Shown here: positions 54,880-63,676 of the stretch, piece by piece
Layout of the letters: each line of letters starts with the position of its first letter
How positions within the stretch are numbered: position 1 is the stretch's first letter
Source: Eisenbergiella sp900555195
GTDB taxonomy: Bacteria; Bacillota; Clostridia; Lachnospirales; Lachnospiraceae
Assembly: GCA_902492555.1 (NCBI GenBank)
Contig: CABUMH010000001.1
Coordinates: 62,001 to 126,000 of the forward strand
DNA length: 64,000 nucleotides
Reading direction: 5' to 3'
The notes under the pieces: model-generated
Seen by the model: the letters and a program-made list of their open reading frames with translations, nothing else
The model's database searches: none
What the model was told of the DNA's origin: nothing
Position numbers and translations under genes: made by a program

Positions 54880-55900
54880 TTTATCTCAATCAATTCTATA
54901 TATTTTGGGTATTTTGCATATTTTTATGTTATATAAACACTTACTTATACAAATCTAGAAACTATTATCTTGCCATCTCTCTTATATGGACTGACAAGTT
55001 CTCAAAATCAATCTGGACGTTTTTTCTCAATGCAACGATTAAGTAGCGTCTCATCATCTATCCACTCCAGAATAAACTTAACTTGTATCCTCCGAAATTT
55101 CTAACGAGGTGATGTCTGATTTGAAAATGTTCCTACACAACTCCATTATCCGGATTATAAGTAGTAAGCCGTAGTTGAAGAGATTGGAAATTACATTCCA
55201 ATATGCAATTATGGAAAAAGCCTCAAAATTGAATCTGTCCTAAGTTTTGCCCGCTTTAATCTTTCCCTCCTATCCTTTTTAGCAGTCCTTCAAGTCCTCT
55301 GCAATAATCATATCCTTTAGTTAATCCCCTTCTGCACCTTCCCCTTCTGCACCTTTTATGATGTCGATATTTTCATTTATTTATGCTCGTTAAGCCGCTT
55401 GTAAAGATACATATATATATAATTAAATAAATATTCGATATCAGAAACAACAAGTGTTAATATGCTGCAAGGGGGATGACCCGCTTTTTTATTCCTGAAT
55501 GGATAATTAGAACATTTATATCAATGGTTCTCAACAATATTTTTAGATTTCGAAAATATGATAGAGTTTTTGATCCTATTACCTTATAAGTATGACGATC
55601 ATCATGGTATAAATGTCTCAAAGTAAAAATTTACGTACAAAAACGGATAATTCATGACATTTTTTACAATTTCATTCTTATCTGTGCTATTTAAAAATGC
55701 AAGGTTAGATAATATTTGCTGTATCCAAAAATTCACAACCCACCAATTGTTTAAAATTTCCACAAAGCTCTGTTCTATAATATGAGGAGAAGGAAACAAT
55801 CCACAATATTTCCAAACAATATGACCTTGGAGAGGGTCTATAAACACTACTATATAATACAAGGAGGATAGGAACTATGAAATTCTCAGAGTAAACTCAT
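54880..55900. other. Gene-poor AT-rich spacer with a tandem repeat
   Basis: No supported gene in about 1 kb. CCCCTTCTGCACCTT occurs twice in tandem at 55326-55355. Stretches such as the minus-strand LEWIDDETLLNRCIEKKRP near 55020-55080 look like degraded coding sequence, possibly transposase, but cannot be assigned. A minus-strand open frame at 55602-55862 has no RBS or known relatives. Confidence 0.4.
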
Positions 55901-55943
55901 AATGACACTTTACTGAATTGCACACAACGGAGGAGAACAAACT

Positions 55944-56573
55944 ATGAATAAAATCATGAAACGCTTTTTGGTAATATGTTTAGCGTCCGTTCTGGTAATG
56001 TTAAGCTCTACCAGAGCAAAGGCTACCGAACCTGCACAAATGACTGTTTCAATTCTAAATGAGAATACAGGAGAAAGTCAATCCATGTCGGTACCTGTCT
56101 ATTCTTCGGAAACCAGGAGTTTAAATGGAGAAATACATACAGAGGGAGAAGTATATGTAAAAATACCCGCGGACAATCATAGCGGTATTAAACTAATGGA
56201 TGCTAATGCGTATAGAGCTGCAATAACAACAGATTCTTCAAGCAGCCAAAATACCTATTGGAAAGCAACAGTCAGTATTACATATTCAGCAGATGATACC
56301 TATTGCACTTTTTCTAAAGCTGGAGCGTCTTGGACACAGCTTAGAGGAACTACAACCCTTTCAAATAGGGAAGTATATTGGGGATATACATTAGGCCTCA
56401 ATTCAGGCGGAAATTTTGAATATCCTACTTCTAATTCTGTTTCTTATAATACTGGATTAGCTGCTATGAAATATGGAAATGGTTCAATAATTGGATGTAA
56501 TTCAACAGCCCAAATTACTACGCAGAGCGGTCTTGTTATAACATTACAGGCTAACGTTTCCAAAGATTTGTAA
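55944..56573 (+). CDS. Secreted hypothetical protein
   Basis: 209 residues with GGAGGAG before the ATG. Classical signal peptide: MNKIMKRFLVICLASVLVML then SSTRAKA, with cleavage probable after AKA. The mature part is beta-rich and full of Ser/Thr, with two cysteines (TYCTFSKAG, GCNSTAQ). No lipobox or anchor. It stands between the two peptide loci and may be an immunity or target-related protein, but nothing shows this. Confidence 0.65.
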   Translation: MNKIMKRFLVICLASVLVMLSSTRAKATEPAQMTVSILNENTGESQSMSVPVYSSETRSLNGEIHTEGEVYVKIPADNHSGIKLMDANAYRAAITTDSSSSQNTYWKATVSITYSADDTYCTFSKAGASWTQLRGTTTLSNREVYWGYTLGLNSGGNFEYPTSNSVSYNTGLAAMKYGNGSIIGCNSTAQITTQSGLVITLQANVSKDL

Positions 56574-56579
56574 TAACTC

Positions 56580-56616
56580 ACGCGAATCTTCTCTTGCTTA
56601 ATGAGAAGATTCGCGT
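56580..56616 (+). terminator. Terminator of the secreted-protein gene
   Basis: ACGCGAATCTTCTC pairs perfectly with GAGAAGATTCGCGT, nine-base loop, 7 bases past the stop. Confidence 0.8.
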
Positions 56617-56656
56617 ATAATAAACTAAAGGATTAACAAAAAATTTGTATGGTACA

Positions 56657-56917
56657 ATGAGATTAAATTATTCGATTTATATAGGCTATGATCTTAAAAA
56701 ATTCAACGAAATAAGATACGCATTAGATAATGCCCAAATCCCCTATAGATACAAAGTTAGAAATCATAGTGGAAATCTCTTGTTCCCTGGCGAAGGAACA
56801 ATTCGGGGGAAATTGGGAAACGTTTTGGAAAACCAAAATTATATTTATCAATATGAAATCTGGGTGAATAAAAAACAAGGTGAAAAAGCAAACTTTATTA
56901 TTAATCAATCCAGATAG
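56657..56917 (+). CDS. Small hypothetical protein
   Basis: 86 residues from ATG 56657 (TTG 56645 is an alternative); the RBS is weak. LNYSIYIGYDLKKFNEIRYA LDNAQIPYRYKV has an alternating beta-alpha look, like small signal-transducer-fold proteins. Unknown family. It lies between a terminator and an IS remnant. Confidence 0.45.
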   Translation: MRLNYSIYIGYDLKKFNEIRYALDNAQIPYRYKVRNHSGNLLFPGEGTIRGKLGNVLENQNYIYQYEIWVNKKQGEKANFIINQSR

Positions 56918-57009
56918 ATTAACATTTTAATGAATATTCTTATCTCAGGAAACCGATGTTCCGGCAATTTGGAAAACAACATCCCAGATATCGGGAACCA
57001 GCCGAGATC

Positions 57010-57960
57010 GTTTCAAGTTTTGTGTAAACTGAAAAAACTGATATAAGATATTCCATTAGTTACTCTGGGCAGGGCCGATTTCCTGAGATCCTGCCCTTGC
57101 TTGTATTATAATGCAGTTTCCGGTCATGTCAAGCAGGGCTGGCTGGGCCAGCCCTGCCAGGCCGAAATCTGCTTATAATCCGGATAGCCGTTCTTCAAAA
57201 AATATCTCCAGCTGCGAATGGATCTGTCCCCAGTCCTGGTGGTGACCGGTCCATTTTTTGGTGATATCCATCATGGCCAGATACAGCATTTTCAGAATCC
57301 TCTCATCCGAAGGAAATACCGTCTTTGATTTTGTGACCTTCCTCAGCTGCCGATTAAATCCCTCTATGGCATTTGTGGTATAGATCAGGCGGCGGACCGC
57401 TTCCGGATACTTAAAATAGGTCGAAAGATTCGCCCAGTTCTCCTTCCACGATTTCGCGATTTGGGGATATTTGCCGCTCCATTTTTCGTCAAAGCCGTCC
57501 AGTTCGGACAGCGCAGTCTCTTCTGTTGGAGCCGCATATACACGTTTCAGATCTTCCATCAGCGGCTTCAGCTCTTTGTAGGAAACGAACTTTGTTGTAT
57601 TTCGGATCTGATGAATGATACACTGCTGGATCTCTGTCTGGGGGAAAACGGCTTCGATTGTCTGTGGGAAGTCTGTCAGCCCATCGACGCATGCGATCAG
57701 GATCTCTGACACGCCGCGGTTCTTCAGAACGTTCAGAATAGAAAGCCAGAACTTCGCGCTTTCGTTTTGCCCAACATACATACCGGAACGTCCTTATGAC
57801 CGTCCATATCTATCCCGATCGCGATATAGACCGCACGCTTTACGATCCGGCCTTCATTACGCACATGGTAATGGATCGCATCCATGAAAACGACTTCATA
57901 GATCTCTTCCAGCGGCCTTTCCTGCCATTCTTTTACGATGGGAAGGATTTATACGAATGT
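57010..57960 (-). mobile_element. IS256-family remnant fused to the lan operon
   Basis: The 3' end keeps GTTTACACAAAACTTGAAAC on the minus strand near 57016-57035, typical of IS256-family ends. The 5' half of the element is missing; it is joined 17 bases past the lanM stop. No matching left end was found. It marks a deletion or rearrangement that removed the downstream part of the lanthipeptide operon. Confidence 0.65.
57173..57960 (-). pseudogene. IS256-family transposase, truncated and frameshifted
   Basis: Mutator-type DDE transposase C-terminal 260 residues. Catalytic residues can be seen: D in VVFMDAIHYHVR, D in ACVDGLTDFP and E in TTNAIEGFNRQLRK. The first part (LPIVKEWQERPLEEIYEVVF to MDGHKDVP) is in a different frame from the rest (MYVGQNESAKFW...), with one base missing near 57780. 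The N-terminal half is absent. Not functional. Confidence 0.85.
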
Positions 57961-57976
57961 TATATTATCATCCCCG

Positions 57977-60706
57977 CTATATTAATTTTTTATGCAACTT
58001 TAAGCAAGAATAGCCAATACCCGAAATTCCTTGCATTAATCCATAATCCATCTGTTCCTTCGGCATCAATAATACTTCTTTACTCAAAAGCTTTTTGATT
58101 TTTTTTTCGAAACAGCTAATAATATTGCTTCCCAACTGTAACTTCTCACCGCATTCTTTCATTAAAAAGAGATTTCCAAAATTCCCATGGCAAATCCCCA
58201 TACTTCTTCTTAAGACAACTTTCTCAAGAATTTTTTCACCGTTTTTTAATACCATTTTTGTTTCAGGATCAAATTCATCCCCTGTCATTTCTTTCAATTT
58301 TAAATAAGTCCAAAGTATTCCCAAGTCTCCATGACACCATGAAGGTAGTTGAGATGTTTTCCAATCCGTTTCTTTCACTCCTTTTAGTCTGTCTATAAAT
58401 AGCATATTTTCATAACTCAGCAGGTCAAATAATACATCAGTATATATATCCTCTTTTGTGTATTGCCATAACTGTCCATACGCCAATATTAATCCGCTAT
58501 TTCCGTGTGCAATTCCAGCACAAGGTTTTTCCATTCCATGTCCACAGAAAAATATCCCTTCTTCACTTATTTGTAAATTACGTCGAAGAAACTCTTCCGC
58601 TTCCTTGGCGTATTCCAAATATTTTATATTATTTGTTACTTTATATAAACCACAAAAAGCAATGATTGCACCTGCATTACCATATAATATATCTATACTT
58701 TTATCATATTCCAAAAGACGTTTTAATATTTCTGCATGTTTAACTGCATAGAATAAGAATCTTCGTTCTCCGGTAAACCGAAAAAGAGCTTGATATGCGT
58801 ATACTATTGCCCCCTCTCCACAATATAATCCAGTGTAATCTGAGTCTGGGTCTCGTTTACCTTCATATACACTGTCTGTATATTCAAATAGCACATTTTC
58901 AGCTGCTCTACACACATCTTCATATCTGCCAGTCGAAACCTGTATTGCCTTCATAAATAGAATGATTCCGGCCAATCCCTCATACAGATAGTAATCGCAA
59001 GTTCCTATTTGAGCATTCAGACTTGGTTCATTTGAATACCTTAATGACAGCCACACTACTTTTGTTTTTTCTTCATTCCAGATAGCTTCTCGTTCGATTT
59101 TATCTGCCATTTCTATCGCGAGTTCATGCCATTCTTTTTGAGATTCTTTTTTTTCTTCCACATTGAATTTATCATTTATAAAGTCATCTTCGCTAAGCCT
59201 TGATATATCTAAAGACCATCTTATTAATTTACATTGCAATTCTCTGTCGCTCTCATTCATCTTTCCTTTTCTTCTCTGGATAGCTTCAAACATTGTCTCT
59301 TTAAAATAGTCCTTTACTTCTCTGCCTGAAGATGTAAATAAAGATTTACTATCTGCTTTTCGGTAAAAATACGGTATATCTCCTCCTAAAAGGTCCTCTA
59401 CTTCATACTCCATTGCAATTTCATTGGGACATAGTCTTCTTATAAATTCTTCTCTTCCTCCTGTTTTCATCAGCAACTGAGGGTGGTAAGATGTTTCTAA
59501 AATGTTATGATATAGTTGTGTATTGTGTAATAGATATCTGCTTCTCAAATCTCCTGGTATCATTCCAAGCAGTTCCGTCTCATCCATATTCATAATTTTT
59601 TTATATGCATAATTAAAGCCATTCTCTATTTCCTCCAAATAGTTAATTGCCTCTACATCTACTCCTGGTCTGTTTTTTCCTGCTGGCATTTCAGGTTTTC
59701 CATATGTAATAAATAATTTATCATCTTTCTCCTTTAACATAGGAACCTGATATAAACTCACGCCGCCATTGCCTCCTGTCACAGCACAATACGGGCTATC
59801 CTTTAAATTTGATGGTAAAATACTGCTACTAAGTACTGAATAGGGAAAAGACCTGCTCTCTCCCACACGAAAAATTATCTCATCTGTTTGAAATATATTC
59901 TCCAAATCAATAAAAAAAGGATATTCTCCGCATGCAATCATATTTTGATAATGAAGATCATGTGTTCCTAAAAGATATGAAATACACAATATAATCCCTA
60001 CTCGTTCATAAAAATTACGAATCTCTTTCTCAGAATGACATTCTCTTTGCCGCTCTCCCTTTTCCCATCCATAACCTATACACTCTATAATAGGAATTTC
60101 ACTGTAAAAATCCTGTGCTGTTCCTTCAATCTTATTAAAAATACGGTAAAAAAGGAGATCCCCTGCTAATGAATGAGGCTTATAATAAATTGATGCCCCA
60201 TCCTCAAAACGTATTTCCATAACACTTTTACCTTCACAGTGCAAATCACCTTGTCCTATATGTATTTCCTCTATCGTCTTCCCTTTTTCGCTGGGAAAAA
60301 AACGCTCAAATATTTTGCCCTTGTCCCTTTCAAATTTCTGAAGAAGGTCAATAATATTCTTTTTCTGATTTTGAATTAGTTTCTGACAAATCGGCTCTAT
60401 TTCCGGGTAGATCGCTAAAATTGATTCGCAATAATTCCTGTCTTCAGCCAATTTTTTCTTGTAGTATTCTGCTTTCTCTCTAATATTATTTCCTTCAATT
60501 TTGTTCACTTTATTCCAAACCTGAAATTCTAAGACGAGGCATCGAAGTCCAACATTTCTTATTGCTTTTCGTATCTCATCCATAATATTTTCCTGTATTT
60601 TCTTACTTACTAAATATCTATTAAAATTGCTGTTATTTTCGGATAATTCCTTTTTAAGATCATCTAAAAACACATCGTAAAAGCCATCAAAATAATTATA
60701 TTCCAT
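57977..60706 (-). CDS. lanM: Class II lanthipeptide synthetase LanM
   Basis: 909 residues. N-terminal dehydratase with MEIRFEDGASIYYKPHSL and GTHDLHYQNMIACGEYPFFI DLEN, the kinase-like residues that phosphorylate Ser/Thr. The C-terminal LanC-like cyclase has zinc ligands C791 (WCHGDLGI) and C839-H840 (CHGNFG), with GLMQGISGIGYSCLKL as the normal end. The enzyme dehydrates Ser/Thr in a precursor and adds Cys to form lanthionine rings. It looks complete. No LanT or immunity gene follows because an IS remnant starts 17 bases later. Confidence 0.9.
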   Translation of the reverse strand: MEYNYFDGFYDVFLDDLKKELSENNSNFNRYLVSKKIQENIMDEIRKAIRNVGLRCLVLEFQVWNKVNKIEGNNIREKAEYYKKKLAEDRNYCESILAIYPEIEPICQKLIQNQKKNIIDLLQKFERDKGKIFERFFPSEKGKTIEEIHIGQGDLHCEGKSVMEIRFEDGASIYYKPHSLAGDLLFYRIFNKIEGTAQDFYSEIPIIECIGYGWEKGERQRECHSEKEIRNFYERVGIILCISYLLGTHDLHYQNMIACGEYPFFIDLENIFQTDEIIFRVGESRSFPYSVLSSSILPSNLKDSPYCAVTGGNGGVSLYQVPMLKEKDDKLFITYGKPEMPAGKNRPGVDVEAINYLEEIENGFNYAYKKIMNMDETELLGMIPGDLRSRYLLHNTQLYHNILETSYHPQLLMKTGGREEFIRRLCPNEIAMEYEVEDLLGGDIPYFYRKADSKSLFTSSGREVKDYFKETMFEAIQRRKGKMNESDRELQCKLIRWSLDISRLSEDDFINDKFNVEEKKESQKEWHELAIEMADKIEREAIWNEEKTKVVWLSLRYSNEPSLNAQIGTCDYYLYEGLAGIILFMKAIQVSTGRYEDVCRAAENVLFEYTDSVYEGKRDPDSDYTGLYCGEGAIVYAYQALFRFTGERRFLFYAVKHAEILKRLLEYDKSIDILYGNAGAIIAFCGLYKVTNNIKYLEYAKEAEEFLRRNLQISEEGIFFCGHGMEKPCAGIAHGNSGLILAYGQLWQYTKEDIYTDVLFDLLSYENMLFIDRLKGVKETDWKTSQLPSWCHGDLGILWTYLKLKEMTGDEFDPETKMVLKNGEKILEKVVLRRSMGICHGNFGNLFLMKECGEKLQLGSNIISCFEKKIKKLLSKEVLLMPKEQMDYGLMQGISGIGYSCLKLHKKLI

Positions 60707-60768
60707 AGTATATCAATATCCCCAATATTCTTCTCACTATTAAGCCACTGGTCAATTTAATAATTCCA

Positions 60769-60796
60769 GAAAAAGCTGCCTTTCGGCAGCTTTTTC
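60769..60796 (-). terminator. Leaky terminator between lanA and lanM
   Basis: GAAAAAGCTGCC pairs perfectly with GGCAGCTTTTTC around TTTC, with T-rich flanks on the minus strand. It starts one base after the precursor stop. Such hairpins between lanA and the synthetase gene keep precursor mRNA in excess. Confidence 0.85.
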
Positions 60797-60940
60797 TTAA
60801 CAGCAAAAAATTGACAGAACTGGTGTACTTAGTGTCACTGCCGGTGCCTGTACCGGCTCCATATCCGTAATAATTTTTTCTTCGTACTGCAATTCTCCCA
60901 TCTGTCTTAAAAGTAGTTCCCTTACAGTTGATTCATTCAT
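60797..60940 (-). CDS. lanA: Lanthipeptide precursor LanA (47 aa)
   Basis: ATG 60940 overlaps the end of the kinase gene by 4 bases; no strong RBS, so it probably depends on coupling. The leader (NESTVRELLLRQMGELQYEE, acidic) leads to a C-terminal APAVTLSTPVLSIFCC with T36, S38, T39, S43 and C46, C47. No GG or GA cleavage site is visible. Two C-terminal cysteines recall the end of lacticin-481-like and ruminococcin A peptides, but the rest of the core does not match. Two rings at most. Confidence 0.75.
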   Translation of the reverse strand: MNESTVRELLLRQMGELQYEEKIITDMEPVQAPAVTLSTPVLSIFCC

Positions 60941-62277
60941 ACATTCTTCAGCAAAATATTCTTCTTATATTTTGCGTCCTCCCTTCCTTTTTGTTTATAC
61001 AATATTACGGTTGTTGAAAAAATATACTCCACTTTTTTCTGTATAAGGAGCCCATTATATTTCTGTATCGCATACCTTACACTTTGTAAACCTGTTCCGT
61101 GACAAACCCCTTTCCTCCTTTCCGGTTTTGGAGTATTTCGACCATCCATCGTATTCCGGCAGCTGTTTTCAATCTTCCAAATCATTCCCCATGCTCTGTT
61201 TTCGAAACGAATCCTGATCCAACGTTCTTCTTTCATCTCTTTACAGGCATCGATTGCATTATCCACAAGATTGGCAAGGATACTACATCCATCTCTATCC
61301 GAAACAAACATGTCATCTAATTCATCTGATATTATTTTAACAGAAATTCCCACATTCTCTGCTTCACATATTTTACTCCCCAATACAGCATCAATGACTA
61401 CATTTCCTGTATAAAAAATTTGTCTTATATTTTGATAATCCTCCTGTAACTTTTCGATATAGTTCTTCGCTCTGTCCATTTCTTTATTTTCCAATATATT
61501 TTTTATCACTATTAAATGATTCTGCATATCATGTATAAGGATATCTCTCTCCTTATCTCCATCAACTCGCTCTTGATATTTCTGTTCGGCTGCATCAATG
61601 CGTTTTTCTAATATATGGACTTCATATTCTGCTCTTTTCACAAAAAAATAAACCAATAGAAAAGCAAAGAATCCAATCCAAATTAGCATCCCAAAGAACG
61701 CACTCCTTAATGCCACCTCTCTTTCTAAATCATAAAACGCCCTTTCACAGATATATAATGTAAAATAAAGAATAATTGAAACAATCAGCAACCTCTGATC
61801 CATCAGTCCTTTTAGGAGCGTAATTCTTTTCCCCAATCTAAAGATCACATCCAAAATAATTACTACTAATATCAGTAAGAACAGACTGATCAGGATCCCT
61901 TTCCAAGTCATTTTTGTCTGCATTTTTACAATCGAACTTACTCCATTACTATAGCCCTCATAGACAATCGCTATCAGATATAGTAGATACAAACTTTCGT
62001 AAAATAAACTGATAGAAATAATTGCATCTATCCATTTTATCCGAAAATTCCACTTGGCCAGCAAAATGATTCCTGCTATCTCTATCAGTAAATATATACG
62101 GGAATACCAGCCAAATGAACGTTGATAATACAATAATCCGATCCATACCAAAACACAAATGTACCAGAAGATTTTATAAATCCGTGGAAAGTTTCTTTTT
62201 TCTACCAGTTTCTCCATACACCAGTATGGAATACATATTTCAAGGAAACAGACGAACAGCTGTAATATATCCTTCAT
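60937..62277 (-). CDS. AgrC-type GHKL sensor histidine kinase
   Basis: 446 residues. Six to seven N-terminal membrane helices (residues 1-215), an H-box DILIHDMQNHLIVIKNILE and GHKL ATPase with N-box ILANLVDNAIDACKE and G-box CHGTGLQSVRYAIQKY. The family senses peptides in agr-type systems. No agrB or agrD is present, so the ligand may be the lanthipeptide or a foreign peptide. Ten bases after the response regulator. Confidence 0.88.
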   Translation of the reverse strand: MKDILQLFVCFLEICIPYWCMEKLVEKRNFPRIYKIFWYICVLVWIGLLYYQRSFGWYSRIYLLIEIAGIILLAKWNFRIKWIDAIISISLFYESLYLLYLIAIVYEGYSNGVSSIVKMQTKMTWKGILISLFLLILVVIILDVIFRLGKRITLLKGLMDQRLLIVSIILYFTLYICERAFYDLEREVALRSAFFGMLIWIGFFAFLLVYFFVKRAEYEVHILEKRIDAAEQKYQERVDGDKERDILIHDMQNHLIVIKNILENKEMDRAKNYIEKLQEDYQNIRQIFYTGNVVIDAVLGSKICEAENVGISVKIISDELDDMFVSDRDGCSILANLVDNAIDACKEMKEERWIRIRFENRAWGMIWKIENSCRNTMDGRNTPKPERRKGVCHGTGLQSVRYAIQKYNGLLIQKKVEYIFSTTVILYKQKGREDAKYKKNILLKNV

Positions 62278-62286
62278 AATCTATTC

Positions 62287-63012
62287 CTATATGTCAGACA
62301 TTTGATACACGCAAAACATCCCAAGTTTTTCTCTTACGTCCTGTATATGTTCCTTACTTATAGTTAAGGTTTTTCCATTGCTTAAAAGAATCTCCCGCGC
62401 ATTAATCCTGACTATATGCCCCAAATTAACAATATATCCTCTTTCCACCAGCATAAATATATTTTTATCCAATTCTCCCAAAATCTTTTTAATGGATTTT
62501 CTTTCCGCTCTCTCTTCCGTTTTTAGTACAAACCTGATATTCTGATCCTGTTTATAGATATAGATAATATCCTTATACGGTATAATTTCATATCTGGAGT
62601 GAGTTCTTATCGTATAGACTTCCTTCTCATCCCTCTCCCTTCTTCGAAGCAGTCTGTCCATTACATCCGGCAGTTCTTCAGCCAACTGATCCTTTGTAAT
62701 AAAATCGAATGCCCTGACCCTGTATCCAACTTTTACAAATTCCCTGTGAGAGGTTAAAAATACAATATATACTAAATCATTCAGCTCCCTGATCTTCTCT
62801 GCCAGCTCTCTTCCATCCATCTGCGGCATTTCTATATCCAAAAAACAAATATCATACTCTCTTTTTTCAAGGAATTCCAAATATAATAATTCCGGATTAT
62901 TGAACGAGTCCATTTTACAAGGGATCGTTTTCTCTGCCAGATAGTCATGAAGCATCCTTTGTATTATTTCCAAAAACCCTACATCATCATCGATCAGACT
63001 TATCCTTAACAT
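62287..63012 (-). CDS. LytTR-family response regulator (AgrA-like)
   Basis: 241 residues from ATG 63012, with GAGAGGGAG upstream. Receiver domain: DDD near residue 9, phosphoacceptor in YDICFLDIEMPQMDGRELA, T in VFLTSHREF and K in FDFITKDQ. The C-terminal LytTR DNA-binding domain has RTHSRYEIIPYKDIIYI and EILLSNGKTLTISKEHI. It should activate the lan operon promoter and bind the direct repeat at 63596-63628. Confidence 0.9.
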   Translation of the reverse strand: MLRISLIDDDVGFLEIIQRMLHDYLAEKTIPCKMDSFNNPELLYLEFLEKREYDICFLDIEMPQMDGRELAEKIRELNDLVYIVFLTSHREFVKVGYRVRAFDFITKDQLAEELPDVMDRLLRRRERDEKEVYTIRTHSRYEIIPYKDIIYIYKQDQNIRFVLKTEERAERKSIKKILGELDKNIFMLVERGYIVNLGHIVRINAREILLSNGKTLTISKEHIQDVREKLGMFCVYQMSDI

Positions 63013-63565
63013 CTTTCTCCCTCTCAAAAAAATAGTATTTCCTCTGCTTCACATCGTGCAGCATGATCTTCCCTTTTAAAACAAGCAACTCCTGAAGTCC
63101 AAAAATGGAACCGTCGGCAGAGTGACAGCTATAACTACAAAAACAGTCTTCCGCTTTGAGCATCCGATTGTAGATGTCCTCAACCACATCATTCAGGCAC
63201 CAGTCATTCGGATCCCTTGTTCGCCATCTGCCAATCAAATTACGGATCCGGTTTCTGGTGATTTTTATCCTGGTACTTTCCTTGACATGTGCGAAAAGAA
63301 ACTCTTCTTTTTCAACACCCATCATTTCCAGTACCTGATCAAAATCCTTTTCCAATACACCGTACTCCAGTCCCAACTCCAGCCAGGCAATCACCTGGAT
63401 AAACGCTGCTTCCAGAAATTCTTCTTTATTGCTAATGGCATAATTCTTCAAAAGACTGCGAATACTCCAGCTGACAATCTCAGCAGGAAATATCCCATCC
63501 CTTGGAAGAGAATCTATTGCGAGTTTTACCCCCTCTATTCTGATTCGATCATCTGTCCTTATCAT
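62987..63565 (-). CDS. Hypothetical protein heading the lan operon
   Basis: 192 residues. No motif recognised. Helical, with KNYAISNKEEFLEAAFIQVI and, near the middle, TRNRIRNLIGRWRTRDPNDW; C-terminal SYSCHSADGSIFGLQELLVL. It overlaps the response regulator by 26 bases. It may be a sensor or regulator of the two-component system. Its own start has only a weak RBS. Confidence 0.55.
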   Translation of the reverse strand: MIRTDDRIRIEGVKLAIDSLPRDGIFPAEIVSWSIRSLLKNYAISNKEEFLEAAFIQVIAWLELGLEYGVLEKDFDQVLEMMGVEKEEFLFAHVKESTRIKITRNRIRNLIGRWRTRDPNDWCLNDVVEDIYNRMLKAEDCFCSYSCHSADGSIFGLQELLVLKGKIMLHDVKQRKYYFFEREKDVKDKSDR

Positions 63566-63595
63566 CTTAATATAATATATCTTTAAAATATATGG

Positions 63596-63628
63596 GCATA
63601 TTAGTTCTATATGTGTGCATATTAGTTC
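63596..63628. promoter_or_regulatory. Direct repeat, likely LytTR operator
   Basis: GCATATTAGTTC occurs at 63596-63607 and 63617-63628, start to start 21 bases. LytTR regulators bind 9-bp direct repeats separated by 12-13 bases. TTAGTTCGT in the second copy is close to the AgrA consensus. On the minus strand a TATTAT/TATATT -10 lies at 63572-63579 and the near repeat covers its -35 place. Confidence 0.65.
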
Positions 63629-63676
63629 GTTTCTATTGCACTCAATTATTGTTACACTAATTCAAAGGGAAAAAAT

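Noticed and set aside
55602..55862. 86-codon minus-strand open frame
   Set aside because: No ribosome site, AT-rich, hydrophobic by composition, no recognisable motif.
60937..63012. Complete agr quorum-sensing system
   Set aside because: Only the kinase and regulator are present; no agrB-like membrane protease or agrD peptide was found nearby.
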